The notes under the pieces: generated by a model
What the model was told of the DNA's origin: nothing
The model's input: the letters and a program-made list of their open reading frames with translations, nothing else
Databases searched by the model: none
Assembly (NCBI GenBank): GCA_028583405.1
Contig: CM053252.1
Span: 36,235,763-36,299,762 of the forward strand
Direction: 5' to 3'
Length of the DNA stretch: 64,000 bases
Source of the DNA: Pogonophryne albipinna
Lineage: Eukaryota > Chordata > Actinopteri > Perciformes > Artedidraconidae
Part shown: positions 10,943 through 22,539 of the stretch, one piece after another
Numbering within the stretch: position 1 is the stretch's first letter
Layout of the letters: every line of letters starts with the position of its first letter
Translations under genes and position numbers: made by a program

Positions 10943-11396
10943 GCAGCAGAATGCTGGAAAAGCCTTTTATACCAAACTAAGCCAAAATGTAAAGGCTTCC
11001 ATAAAGTCTCCCACAAATGAAGAATATGCCCACTGTGGACAAAGCTTTTTAAAGTTTAGACAAATTATGAACCGTGACATGAATTCTATCAAACTGAGAA
11101 CACCTGATCTACGACCGTCATTAAGGATTCTGCAAAGCCCAAGGTTTGTTCAGAGGCCATTTGGTGAGTAGATTATAGGCTAGGAGTTTGTTTTGTGAGG
11201 GGGTATGTGTTCTGACAATCGGACATGCTGACCTGATACAGTTATATACATGTTGTTCTCTGATAGTATTTTAAATATCAAATGCACTTTTTTTTAACCT
11301 AATGGTAACTAATAAAATAAATGTCTTGCAGTGGTGTTTGTATTAGCAATCTATTTGGCATGTGTTTTTGTTCGCACGATTGTGTTCTCATCTTGA
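10943..11396 (+). CDS. Candidate two-exon gene fragment, C-terminal membrane segment (copy A)
   Basis: Exon 1 (10943-11163, 221 nt) lies between cag and gtgagt and is open for 73 codons; it includes NEEYAHCGQSFLKFRQIM and LRPSLRILQSPRFVQRPF. Exon 2 (11332-11396) follows a tttttttaac...cttgcag acceptor in the matching phase. It encodes a strongly hydrophobic segment, VVFVLAIYLACVFV, then stops with TGA. The second copy at 48501-48975 keeps exon lengths, splice signals and frame. The predicted end is a single membrane-spanning tail. I do not recognise the protein. Upstream exons are not securely seen, so it may be a gene fragment or pseudogene copied with the TAAR segment. Confidence 0.4.
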
Positions 11397-11678
11397 GGTC
11401 CTTTCGTTACCAGTTGAAATCACAGATTCCTATAATTGTCTGAACTCTTGTAATGGCTGTCTTAACAGCTTTGAATCAATCTGCTATCGTTTATCTGTTT
11501 CCTATTTTATTTTTGAAACATTTTGTATTCCCCTGTGTCTTGTCTGTTTTTACTTCCTGTCTTTGAGTGTTTTCCCGTCTGCCATATTAGTTCCATCTGT
11601 TCACCATTAGCCCTGCAATCACGTGACCTTCATACACCTGCAATGTATTCCCTGATTAGTTGTCTTGACCAAACCTTG

Positions 11679-11785
11679 GTTGCAGTCGAATAGTCCATTT
11701 AGCTTAGGAACCTTCCTAACGGAGTGAAATTACCCGGAAGTACCTCAGTGGCAGCCATGATAAGTGCCGTTCGAATTCTCTAGAT
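11679..11785 (+). mobile_element. Truncated left end of the GTTGCAGTCGAATAG MITE
   Basis: GTTGCAGTCGAATAGTC at 11679 is the left terminal repeat of an element that is complete at 49237-50628 in segment B, preceded by the same CCTTG target. In segment A it is cut by a hAT insertion at 11786, and the right part is lost. Confidence 0.7.
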
Positions 11786-12400
11786 CAGTGGTTCTCAAAC
11801 TTTTTTCAATAATGTACCCCCTTTGAACAAAAAATTCAGCCAAGTACCCCCTGATCAGCGCAAAAACAATTAGTTAAGGACAAAATGCCTATAAAGAGGT
11901 ACAGTAGCCTACAGTGCTGCACCATCAGTGTCTGATTTAATAAAACAACAACCTTGTAACTGAGAAACACTTAAATGCTACATTTCAAATGTTTACAATC
12001 CATCACTAAATTCATGGCAAACCAATTTTAACATCATGCAATAACACTAAGACGACATTAGTTGCATTGAACTGATCTTTTTAAGAAGTTGTACTTACAA
12101 TTTAGTGAGAAACATGGGCTTGTGCTTCACTGAGGATCTTTGTAATCTTTGCAGTTATTACACTTTGAGTTTTGAAATATGTGTAACTCTGTTAATATAA
12201 AACCCACACTGCTCAAACTTCCTTACTTTTCCTAAAATTGGTATATTTATTTATTTATTTATTTTGGGGCGTGGGGAATGAAGAGAAGAAAAATATATGA
12301 GCATTTTATGAGCATGGGATTTTGACCCCTCATATAAACATATGCATAATGCTGCGCTATACTTTGCGGCCACGCGCCGTTGCCAAGAAACGCTTATTGT
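11786..12400. mobile_element. hAT-type element fragment (CAGTGGTTCTCAAAC end)
   Basis: The sequence begins CAGTGGTTCTCAAAC directly after CTCTAGAT (11778-11785), the same 8-bp target used by a different hAT at 49344 in segment B. CAGTGGTTCTC with an aagtaccccctga subterminal is characteristic of hAT-Charlie-like elements. The right end is not found; LINE sequence follows from about 12400. Confidence 0.65.
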
Positions 12401-13738
12401 TTAGGTGTCCTTTGATTTTCATTTCAAACCTTTATTTATACAGATAAATCCCATTGAGATCATTGATCTCTTTTTCAAGGGAGACCTGCTCAAGTAGTTC
12501 CACATGAAACATAAAAACATAAATAGAACAACAAAAGGACATCATACAGCATCATTTACATAATTATCCACATGAGCAGGTACCAATAGCTTCCGATTGA
12601 GTAGCATCCAACCAAGCTTTAAAAACATTTAGTGGCACCAGATTGTTCAGTTTCCATTTAATTTGCAGACTATTGCGCATCTAAAAGCTGTCTTCCCTAA
12701 GACAGTCCTAGCAGTTGGCACATTTAATAAAAACACAGCATGCGATCTCAGGCAGTAGCCACTTACAATTTTCCGTGAGATCAGGGAGCAGATATAAGAT
12801 GGAAGTTTCCCTAACATGGCTTTGTATATAAAAATGTACCAGTGACTGAGCCTCCGTACAGTTAGTGAAAGCAAACCAGCCCTTGCATACAGGGTACAGT
12901 GATGGGTTAATGCTTTACAGTTTGTCACAAATCTCAGTGCACTGTGATATGCAGCATCTAACTTGACCAGGCAATTGGCAGGTGCATTCATATACATCAA
13001 ATCACCATAGTCCAGCACAGGTAAAAAGGTCACAGTGACTAGTCTTTTCCTGGCCTCAAGCGAGAAACAGGACTTGTTCCTGTAGAAGAAACCTAGCCTA
13101 ACACTCAGCTTTTTAAGCAGGTTATTGACATGAAGTTTAAAAGTGAGACAATCATCAAGCCAGATACCAAGGTATTTGTAACAGTTAACCACTTAAAATG
13201 TTATTCCTTGCGTAGTTACAATATCTAAAACAGGCTCAGGTGTCTTTTTAACTTTAGAAAAGAGCATTACCTTGGTTTTCTCAACATTTAAAAGAAGCTT
13301 TAGTTCAGAGAGCTGAGTCTGAATAATGTTAAAAACAGCCTGTAATTTAACACCAGCCTCCTTAATCGAGGGACCTGCACAGTACATCACGGTATCATCC
13401 GCATAAAAATGTAAAGTAGCTTCATCCACATTTTCACCTAAACTGTTGATGTAGATGGAGAATAAAAGTGGACCTAAAACAGAACCTTGGGGAACACCAT
13501 TTGCAATGTTCAACCACTCAGAAGACAGCCCATCAAAAATGAACACATTGGGACCTTTCAGAGAGGTAGTTTACAAACCACCCCACTGCATGGCTGGACA
13601 TGCCTATACTGGCTAGCCTCTGCTTTAAAATGTGATGATCGACGGTGTCAAACGCTTTTGAAAGGTCAATAAATAGAGCTGCACAACTCTGCTTATTATC
13701 TAAAATACTCGCCACATCATTCACCAATTTCATTGTGG
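12400..13738 (-). pseudogene. 5'-truncated LINE reverse transcriptase fragment
   Basis: On the minus strand three frames give [46 protein letters not shown] (the YADD catalytic box) and KYLGIWLDD with a carboxyl tail. A frameshift lies near 13540 and an in-frame stop at 13193. The 3' UTR (ttatttatacagataaatccc... region, 12420-12640) is a common fish LINE tail. The element is 5'-truncated at about 13738 and has no endonuclease. It is an L2/Rex-like non-LTR retrotransposon remnant; the clade is not certain. Confidence 0.75.
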
Positions 13739-14106
13739 CAGTGATGGTGCTGTGTTGATAAGCGGGCAGCCATATAATTAACTAGAACTAGCTAGATCTG
13801 ATAGATTTGGACATAAACGGGAGTGAAGTATAACCGGACGCGAGAGAGAGAGATCAGAGATCAGCTACTGCTGACGGAGAACCCGCAGCTCTGCATGATA
13901 CATATCAAACATACCGGTAAACCAGCATATTTTGCTATGAAAACATATAACTCTGTCCACGCAGAATTAAATCCTTTGTTCCTCCGATAATTTTCTTTGA
14001 TTTATCCATAGTTCGCTCATCGAGCTGGGGGTCAGGTTATTTGCCTGCAAGAAAAGGCGCTAGCGCAAGACCGTAGCAGGATGTGACGCATATTTTAGTT
14101 GACCTA
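13739..14106. other. Non-coding, probably hAT interior
   Basis: No coding is seen. It lies between two LINE insertions and may be internal sequence of the hAT interrupted from 11786 onward. No further assignment is possible. Confidence 0.3.
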
Positions 14107-16918
14107 ATTAAAACCGTTTTGTTTTTTATTTATGTGTCACAGTATCACCTCAAAATACAAGATACGAAACATTTTCAACCATGCAAGAAAATATAAATAG
14201 TCCTACAAATACTTTTATTACACCACCCCAAATTGATCATGTTGTTGATAGTGCTACAGATGCGCTGCGAATAAAATTATACTCTGTTGCTCCTTTGAAA
14301 AAGAAGAAAATAAAACAACATAGATTAGCTCCATGGCATAATGCCGAAACCCGCAAAATAAAGCAAAAGTCGAGACAACTTGAAAGGATATGGCGTTCCA
14401 CTAAACTTGAAGAATCTCGTTTAATTTGGCATATTACTCTCAATGAATATAAGAAAGCACTGCATAAAGCGAGAGCAGCCTACTACTCTTCATTAATAGA
14501 TGAGAATAAGAATAATGCAAGATTTCTTTTCAGCACTGTAGTCAGGCTGACAGAGAGCCACAGCTCGATTGAGCCTTCTATTCCCATAGCACTCAGTAGT
14601 AATGATTTTATGTGCTTTTTTAACGATAAAATTGTTACTCTTAGAAACAAAATTAATGACCTCTTGCCTTTGACCAGTATAGTGTTATCAACAGCTCCCG
14701 GAAACGTAAGTTCTAATATTACACTAGATAGTAAACTAGAATGCTTTTCAGCCATTAACCTTGAACAATTAAATTCAATGATTCTCTCTTCTAAACCATC
14801 AACGTGTATGTTAGACCCAATTCCAACTAAGCTGTTGAAGGAAGTTTTTCCATTAATTAGCACTTCTTTATTAAATATTATGAATATGTCTTTATTATCA
14901 GGCTATGTTCCACAATCATTCAAAGTAGCAGTGATAAAACCGCTTCTTAAAAGCACAACCTCGATCCAGAGGTTTTAGCCAATTATAGACCTATTTCTAA
15001 TCTTCCGTTCCTCTCAAAAATTCTTGAGAAAGCAGTCGCAAAACAGTTGTGTGATTACTTAAAAAACAATGATTTATTTGAAGATTTTCAGTCTGGCTTT
15101 AGAACACATCATAGCACAGAGACAGCTCTGGTTAAAGTCACAAATGACATTCTAATAGCCTCCGACAAGGGACTTGTCTCTATTCTTGTTTTGCTCGATC
15201 TCAGTGCTGCATTTTATACTATCGATCATGATATCTTATTGCAAAGACTAGAGCACTTAGTTGGCATACAGGGAACTGCTTTAGGCTGGTTTAGGTCCTA
15301 TCTATCTGAACGCTCTCAGTTTGTACGTGTCAATGATGAATCTTCCACGCAAACCAAAGTTAGCCATGGAGTGCCACAGGGCTCAGTGCTCGGACCTATT
15401 TTGTTCACATTATATATGCTTCCGTTAGGCAATATTATAAGGAATCATTCTGTAAATTTTCATTGTTATGCAGATGATACTCAACTATATTTATCAATCA
15501 AGCCTGATGAAATTAATCATCTAAATAAAATTCAAGACTGCCTCAAGGACTTAAAAACATGGATGACCTTAAACTTTTTGATGTTAAACACGACCAAAAC
15601 TGAAGTTATTGTACTTGGCCCGAAGAATCTACGAAACAAATTATCTAAAGATATACTAACTATGGATGGCATTAATTTGGCCTCCAGTGAGACTGTAAGG
15701 AATCTTGGTGTTATATTTGATCAGGATTTATCCTTTAACGCCCACATAAAATCAATTTCAAGGACCGCCTACTTCCAACTACGTAACATTGCAAAAATCA
15801 GGCATATCTTGCCTCAAAACGATGCAGAGAAACTAGTCCATGCATTTGTTACTTCAAGGCTGGATTATTGTAACTCTTTATTATCAGGGTGTACCAAGAA
15901 GTCAGTCAAGTCGCTTCAGCTGATTCAAAATGCTGCAGCTCGTGTACTAACCAGAGTTAGGAAAAGGGACCACATTACTCCTGTTCTGGCTGCCTTACAC
16001 TGGCTCCCTATAGAACACAGGATAGAATTTAAAATTCTTCTTCTCGCCTACAAAGCCCTTAATGGGCAGGCGCCATCTTACCTTAAAGAACTCATTATAC
16101 CCTACTGTCCTACTAGGGCATTGCGTTCCAAGAATGCAGGGTTGTTGGTTGTTCCTAGAGTCTCTAAAAGTACAATGGGAGCCAGAGCATTTTCTTATCA
16201 AGCTCCACATTTGTGGAATCAGCTTCCAGTTTGTGTTCGGGCGGCAGACAACCTATCCGTTTTTAAGAGTGCGCTTAAGACCTTCCTTTTTGATAAAGCT
16301 TATAGTTAGGGCTGATTAGATTCAGCCCCTAGTTTTGCTGATATAGGCTTAGTTTGTCGGGGGACATCTTACTTCTTCCTTCTCTCTGTCTATACCTGTG
16401 TACTCTCATGTTCCGATTAACCCAGCTTCCCCAAATGTCTTTCTTTTTGGTGTCTATATACGCTGGGATCCGGAGTCATGGATGATCCTGCGGTCCTGTG
16501 TCCTGCATCGCGAGCCCTGGATCTTGAGTCGTGGCTGTGGTCATGGATCATAGGTCCTGGATGGATATCCTCGTGGATTCATCTTCCTATTATACACACA
16601 TGCATTTCCAAACATTTGGACTACCTATGTTGCAAATGTATTATCTTTTCAATTTACACACGGCATCTATTACACATCTGTCCGTCCTGGGAGAGGGATC
16701 CCTCCTCTGTTGCTCTTCCTGAGGTTTCTCCCATTTTTCCCTTTAAAACTGTGGGTTTTCTTCGGAAGTTTTTCCTTGTACGATGTGAGGGTCTAAGGAC
16801 AGAGGGTGTCGTATTGTCATACTGATATTTTGTACAAACTGTGAAGTCCACTGAGACAAATGTAACATTTGTGATATTGGGCTATATAAATAAACATTGA
16901 TTGATTGATTGATTGATT
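14107..16918 (+). mobile_element. L2 LINE, 5'-truncated
   Basis: The element ends in the L2 hallmark (TGATT)n at 16895-16918, preceded by a 3' UTR with aaacattgattgatt. The coding region (14181-16309) contains the RT and the carboxyl-terminal domain but no apurinic endonuclease, showing 5' truncation. It lies inside segment A but has no counterpart in segment B, so it postdates the duplication. Confidence 0.85.
14181..16309 (+). pseudogene. L2 ORF2 (reverse transcriptase), one frameshift
   Basis: The reading from 14181 (MQENINSPTN, HNAETRKIKQKSR, LLKEVFPLI) shifts by one base near 14958 and continues to 16309. RT boxes are [34 protein letters not shown] and [12 protein letters not shown]. 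The second aspartate-bearing motif reads AAFYTIDH where AAFDTVDH is usual, so a catalytic-region residue is changed. The tail has the L2 carboxyl pattern ([23 protein letters not shown]). Apart from the frameshift the frame is long and open, implying a fairly recent insertion. Confidence 0.85.
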
Positions 16919-17026
16919 TTATTTTATTTCCTTCTTATTTTTGTCTAAGCTCAAGGGAGCCAGAGCAGAGGGCTTAAAGGGCCGCATGCGGCTCGAGGGC
17001 CGCGGGTTGCCGACCCCTGGGTTAGT
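16919..17026. mobile_element. Right end of a second hAT (GCCGACCCCTGG)
   Basis: The reverse complement of the last bases reads CCAGGGGTCGGCAACCC, a common hAT terminus, with a palindromic gccgcatgcggc subterminal. It abuts the resumption of paralogous sequence at 17027 (gttagtgccacag, also at 50806). Its left end is not recognised. Confidence 0.5.
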
Positions 17027-17980
17027 GCCACAGTAAGATGAGGTTGTTTGGGATATTGTCTAATGTACATGTTCGGGCCACTGCCTGGCCGACTGATTGT
17101 TAGAAAGTCAGGTTTTACACGGCTTTAAATATATCAACACTAGAAGACGGATTCAGGATATAATAAAATACATGATAAAGAATAAATTAGACATCTCCAA
17201 AAGGCAAAAACACCAGACAAAAACCAAAGTGCATATATCGGCCACAGATGTGAAAAAAGAAAAATGTATGGGACTTTTAAAAATCTGAATCTATGAATTC
17301 AATCAATACTTAAGGATCTTTTTTGGATCTGCAAACATTTATTTTTCACAACTTGCAATACCTTTTTTTAAATTGTATGTATTTTGCATTCAATTTACAG
17401 ATATTGTGCACACGTAAGGATGACACGATCAATGTGGAGGAACACTTATCAAAAAACAATAATCAATAATGACTGTTAAATATTTTATCTTTTTTATTAA
17501 ATCCTTAAAGGAATATATTATTAACCTACCGACTTGTTAACCTACTCTAGTTTCAATGACAAAACATAAACAATTGTTCCCATTTCTTCATAGTAACACC
17601 TTTAGTTATTGAAATTTCCATAACAACAATAAAGTTCCTTATGTGGTAAATGTACCTTCGTAAGGGATCATAAACTGTTGGTCTTTCTTAAATGCAGGAA
17701 TAGTTTTTTTACATCGTGGCGTTTACAGATGGAAATATTTTTACTTAATTGTAATTTTTACAATCATAATCACTATAAAGACGAATGCTCACCAAAAACC
17801 TGTCACAGGAAAATAAGGCATAGTGCTGTAGTACATTTCACACTTCCATTGGCTGAGCAAGAGAGATCAGCGGCAGGAAAAAAAGGATAAGCCTCCATGA
17901 ATCTTTCATCTTGTTTTATCAACTGCGTCCAAACCTGCTCTTAATGCAATCATTTCCATACAAAATGTTCACCACTACTT
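17027..17980. other. Paralogous segment A, 3' flank of TAAR A
   Basis: The sequence parallels 50806-52979 except for a solo LTR and a hAT present only in the B copy. It is AT-rich with no coding support. It presumably includes the 3' UTR of the minus-strand receptor; no polyadenylation site was assigned. Confidence 0.6.
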
Positions 17981-18994
17981 TCATAAATGTGTAAGCACAT
18001 TTATGGTTGAAGAATGGGGGTTAAGTATTTTCAGATTGACAATAAGATAAAAGCATTTCTTAAACCAAGGATAAAAGAAGGCATAGATTATTGGATTTAA
18101 GGTTGAGTTGAAGTAACCCAACCAACCATAAACATCGAAGAGAGCAGCAGGTGTGTTAAAGCCAGTGAAGGCCTCGATTATTGTGTTAGTAAAAAACGGC
18201 ATCCAACAAAAGATAAAGGCACCAAGCACAATACACAGAGTCTTTGCAGCCTTATGCTCAGACTGTTTAACCAACCCTCTGTCGTTTGAACAATTGCCCA
18301 TATCTCTAATCTTTCTGACATGCTCTTTTGCCACGATAAATATTTTAGTGTACAGACAAACCATAACAGTGCAGGGAAAGAAAAAGGCAATTACACTGTC
18401 CAGGATTCCCCAAAGGGGGTTTAAGAGGAGGTTACAACTGCCGAGGCACTTTATCGATTCCATATACTCCTCTAACCCTACTACGTTAGCCTTTGAGTAA
18501 TTTTGTCCATAACAGTAGAGGGCAGCCAATGCCCAGCTTGCACATACCATAATCCACGCCACTGACATGGTGATATTCCTAGAGTAATGCAGAGGATTAC
18601 ATATTGCTTGTTGCCTGTCCACCGCAATACAAACGAGGTGGAATATAGAGACAGATACAAGAAACATATCAGAACTTGAGTGAAGCATACAGAAATCATC
18701 CCCGTAAAACCAGCAGCCATGAATGGTCCGAATGGTGCTGAAGGGCATCACAGCGACACCCACAAGAAGGTCCGAAAGAGCAAGAGATAAAACAAGCACA
18801 TTGCTGGGATTATGCAACTGCTTGAAATGAGCTATTGATACCATGACAATAAAGTTCCCTAAAATGGTAACCAGCATACATGAAACGAACAACAGGTAAA
18901 GGGCGACTTTGGTCCCCGCATTGAACTGATCCGTAACACACGAGGCATTAGAGCCCGGAAAACAGAACTGCTCCTGAGAAAGGCCAAACGTCAT
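17981..18994 (-). CDS. Trace amine-associated receptor, copy A
   Basis: A single-exon class A GPCR of 337 residues, the usual TAAR size. I start at the ATG at 18994, giving [19 protein letters not shown]. The open frame extends 45 codons further upstream, but TAAR amino ends normally begin just before the CFP/NxSC motif. Seven hydrophobic segments are present: LGNFIVM in TM1, [10 protein letters not shown] in TM2, CMLHSSSDM with D3.32 in TM3, CWMPFF in TM6 and [16 protein letters not shown] (the TAAR TM7 signature). TM5 has an aspartate eight residues before the TM5 proline (position 5.42). The DRY motif reads DRQ. TAARs are Gs/Golf-coupled olfactory amine receptors, and paired D3.32 and D5.42 suit diamines; that ligand class is inference. 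About 19 residues differ from copy B. Confidence 0.92.
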   Translation of the reverse strand: MTFGLSQEQFCFPGSNASCVTDQFNAGTKVALYLLFVSCMLVTILGNFIVMVSIAHFKQLHNPSNVLVLSLALSDLLVGVAVMPFSTIRTIHGCWFYGDDFCMLHSSSDMFLVSVSIFHLVCIAVDRQQAICNPLHYSRNITMSVAWIMVCASWALAALYCYGQNYSKANVVGLEEYMESIKCLGSCNLLLNPLWGILDSVIAFFFPCTVMVCLYTKIFIVAKEHVRKIRDMGNCSNDRGLVKQSEHKAAKTLCIVLGAFIFCWMPFFTNTIIEAFTGFNTPAALFDVYGWLGYFNSTLNPIIYAFFYPWFKKCFYLIVNLKILNPHSSTINVLTHL

Positions 18995-19129
18995 GATGGA
19001 ACCAAAGATGTGATGCAGAGCCTCAACTGAGACACTAAGATCTGTGTTAGGGGTTGATGGATGTCTTAGCCACACAAAAAAACAACTGCATAGACAACGC
19101 CTTCCAGTATGACGTCCTGGGCCATCCAA

Positions 19130-19447
19130 TCAGAGAGGGTTTCATCAATGTATGACAAACAGCCTATCACACAATATTTTGTGTTTTAGAAAGACTGACA
19201 AACAAACAGTTATGTCATTTTTAAACCAAGTAAAGAATATTTTGTTAAGACATACGCTGCAGTTGACATGCACTTGTGTTGCAAAGTGATGGGGTCATCA
19301 GAGGTCAGAAGATTTTAAATGGTCTTCAACATATACACTTTTAGGCAGTGTAATTGGGGGATCAAAGTCAGGTTAGAGTAGATAAATACCAAAATGGGGC
19401 TATAAAACTGATGAGTACATGCGTAATAATTATTTTGTGGTGCAAGC
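19130..19447. other. 5' flank of TAAR A
   Basis: Upstream sequence of the receptor, nearly identical to 54126-54640 in copy B except for the SINE at 54383. A promoter could not be pinpointed. It is the expected location of the olfactory-type promoter, but this is inferred from position only. Confidence 0.4.
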
Positions 19448-20548
19448 AACCTGTTAAGCCCCATAGCCGTTTTTTTTTTCACGAAACTGTGTCTCAGGGC
19501 TTCTTAACATTTAACAACCTATTAATGTGTCATACCCACTTAACGGGAAGAGACTCACCTAACTGACAATATGAACCATGTTTACCAAAACAAAATACAA
19601 GTCTAACGCCGAACCTCTGAAATAGCACTAAGCGAAAGAGTGCTAACACATTTAGCACATAACTCACAGTAGAAATATGTTATACTTCATCGGATCTGCA
19701 CAAACAAGATATCATATCAAAGCTGAGATTCCACAGATTCCAATGGTATAAGTATCATCACTGAGCGACTCAGGGCAGGGAAGGGGAAACCAGATACACA
19801 CACAACTTCGCTTTACAGGGCCAAAACGGCAAATACGTCTTACCTTTGCTGTTTTCTGATCAAAAGTTGTGTTCAATGCCATTAAAATGCATACAACACT
19901 GCTGAAGGTTAATCCAATGTCTCTGTCACTTTGAAATGATTACTGATAATCCATCATCATATTTATGGCAATAAGCCTAGTTTGCAGTTTTCAGAGCGTA
20001 ACATAGCTTTCGGTTTGGGCACGCTGCGTGTGCATCACTCTCACTCCTCAATGGTAACGTGTAGGTGGATTTAGGATCCCCCCTCGATTCTATTGGCTCT
20101 CACGGTTAAAAAGAGGTGTCAATCACCAAAATCGACCAATGGGTTCCAGAGAAACGGCAAAAACACCCAAATGACCCCGGAAGTGTTTTTTTTTGTTTCT
20201 AAACCTCTCTAGAAAGGTCAAATTTCACTTGTTTTGCATCAATCTTGATACAGGGTACTTATTTTATGTTATAGTTTGGATTCATAAAGCTTTTTATCTA
20301 CCATCCCATCATTCAAGGGTGGTTTTCACTATAAGTAATGGGTTTTCTTTGGACGGAAACTATAATTTACAATGTTGTACTATGTTCAATCTGAATTTAC
20401 TGTAAAATAAGAACATCTATATTGATTCTGACTTTTTTCATTGCTTTGAGAAAAAAGATTATTAATTTACCCCTTTTAGAAGTGAAGATAGTCATTTGTT
20501 CTGGGAATGTCATTTTCAAGCATGAGACCTGAAAACTGGATTGGGGCT
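19448..20548. mobile_element. MITE-like element with AACCTGTTAAGCCCC ends
   Basis: AACCTGTTAAGCCCCA at 19448 and the inverse TGGGGCTTAA(cAGGTT) ending near 20550 form inverted repeats. The right end is cut by the minisatellite LTR element. The B copy (to 55765) retains the complete right end ggggcttaacaggtt, so the element predates the duplication. No coding. Confidence 0.55.
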
Positions 20549-20749
20549 TAACCCCAGTTCCGGCTCCAGCAGCCGTGGTTTCGGCGTACCGGCCGACTCC
20601 AGCTCCTCGTCTCCTGTTTGCTCTCCGGCCGACGCCAGCTCCCCGTGTCATGTCTGTGGTTCGGCCCACTCCAGCCCCTCGTGTCCTGTCGGCGTTCCGG
20701 CCGACCCCAACTCCCCGTGTCCTGTCGGCGTACCGACCGACAAAAGTCC

Positions 20750-21120
20750 CCTCTCAAGTCTCCTCTCAAGTCACCTCACAAGTCTCTTCTCGAGTCCCCT
20801 CTCAGGTCTCCTCTCGAGTTCCCTCTCAGGTCCCCTCTCGAGTCCCCTCTCGAGTCTCCTCTCGGGTCCCCTCTCGAGTCCCCTCTCGAGTCCCCTCTAG
20901 AGTTCCCTCTCAGGTCTCCTCTCAAGTCTCCTCTCAAGTCCCCTCTCGAGTTCTTTCTCAAGTCCCCTCTCGAGTTCCCTCTCAAGTTCCCTCTCGAGTC
21001 CTCTCTCGAGTTACCTCTCGAGTCCTCTCTCGAGTTACCTCTCAAGTCACCTCTCGATGTTCCCACTCAAGCCCTCTCTCGAGTCTCCTCTCGAGTTCCC
21101 TCTCGAGTCCCCTCTCCAGT
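20750..21120. repeat. 12-bp minisatellite (ctctcgagtccc)
   Basis: About 30 copies of a 12-base unit with C/T and A/G variation (tctcaagtccc / tctcgagttcc), dense in CTCGAG. The same unit appears in the opposite orientation at 22540-23060, so the two arrays form large imperfect inverted repeats about 1.4 kb apart. Confidence 0.9.
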
Positions 21121-21639
21121 CCAGTGGCGTTTTCTCCTGGAGGCCAAGGGAAGCCAGGCTTCCCCTGTTTTTTGTGATTGTAGTTATAATTTGAATAAAT
21201 AAATAAAAACACTCCGTTTAGTTTCGGAAATTCTTTGTTGTGTGTTGCTGCCGGCCCGTCTCTCCCCCATTCTCATTGATTATTTTACAAAGAGTGAAAC
21301 AGCGCCCCTCTAGATGTTATGGTGAAACAGTAGATTGCACTCACTAGGCCACCAGGGTGGGTGGAGGGGGTCAGGAGGACGGGACTGAGCTGACCGCCCA
21401 GGAGCACAGCAGAGTACCAGGAAGGGATCTCGGGCGGACGGCCCGGGAGCAGGGCGGACGGCCTGGGGGCAAGGCAGAGTTCAAGGAGGGGTTCTCGGGC
21501 GGACGGCCCGGGGGTAAGGCAGAGTTCAAAAAGGGGTTCTCGGGCAGACGGCCCGGGGGCAAGGCAGAGTTCAAAAAGGGGTATTCGGGCGGGAGCCGGT
21601 GTTGACCGGACAGTAACCAGAGCCGGTGGAACAGGTGTC

Positions 21640-22515
21640 GGTAAGATTCTCCACGGAAGAGGACAAGGAGTTGGCAGGACCCCCGACGAGACATGTGATG
21701 TCGAGGCCTCCAACGAAACAGAACATGGGGTTGGCAGGACCCCCGGTACAAGAGTAGTCGGCGGGGCCTCCAACGGCACAGGACACAGGGTTGGCGAGAG
21801 TAGTCGGCGGGGCCTCCAACGGGACAGGACACAGGGTTGGCAGGACCCCCGGCAGGAGAGTAGTCGGCGGTGCCTCCAACGGCATAGGACACAGGGTTGG
21901 CAGGACCCCCGGCAGGAGAGTAGTCAGCGGGGCCTCCAACGAGACAGGACAAAGGGTTGGCAGGACCCCCGGCAGGAGAGTAGTCGGCAGGACCCCCAAC
22001 GGGACAGGACATAGGGTTGGCAGGACCACCGGCAGGAGAGTAGTCGGCGGGACCCCCAACGGGACAGGACAAGGAGTTGGCAGGACCCCCGGCGAGACAT
22101 GTGATGTCGAGGCCTCCAACGAAACAGGACATGGGGTTGGCATGACCCCCGGTAGAAGAGTAGTCGGCGGGGTCTCCAACGGCACATGACACAGGGTTGG
22201 CAGGACCCCCGGCAGGAGAGTAGTCGGCGGGGCCTCCAACGGCACAGGACATAGGATTGGCAGGACCCCCGGCAGGAGAGTAGACGGCGGGACCTCCAAC
22301 GAGACAGGACAAAGGGTTGGCAGGACCCCCGGCAGGAGAGTAGTCGGCGGGGCCTCCAACGGGACAGGACACAGGGTTGGCAGGACCCCCGGCAGGAGAG
22401 TAGTCGGCGGGGCCTCCAACGGCACAGGACATAGGATTGGCAGGACCGGCGGCAGGAGAGTAGACGGCGGGACCTCCAACGAGACAGGACAAAGGGTTGG
22501 CAGGACCCCCAACGG
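21640..22515. repeat. 60-bp tandem array
   Basis: About 14 units of ttggcaggacccccggcagg... with an exact 60-base period and roughly 5-10% divergence. A higher-order pattern is visible: units with gacggcggga recur alternately with agtcggcggg units near 22261-22500, indicating duplication of blocks as well as single units. Confidence 0.95.
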
Positions 22516-22539
22516 AACCTCCAACGGTACTTGAGTAGG

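Noticed and set aside
11362..11610. 82-codon + frame conserved at 48920-49147
   Set aside because: It overlaps the candidate exon 2 in another frame, has low-complexity hydrophobic composition, and its conservation is explained by the duplication.
18995..19129. 45-codon upstream extension of TAAR A (also in TAAR B)
   Set aside because: The extension is basic/cysteine-rich and unlike TAAR amino ends; the internal ATG gives the family-typical start and length.
21640..22515. Regular 60-bp repeats resembling a CRISPR array
   Set aside because: The repeats are head-to-tail without unique spacers, lie in a vertebrate retroelement, and have no cas genes nearby.
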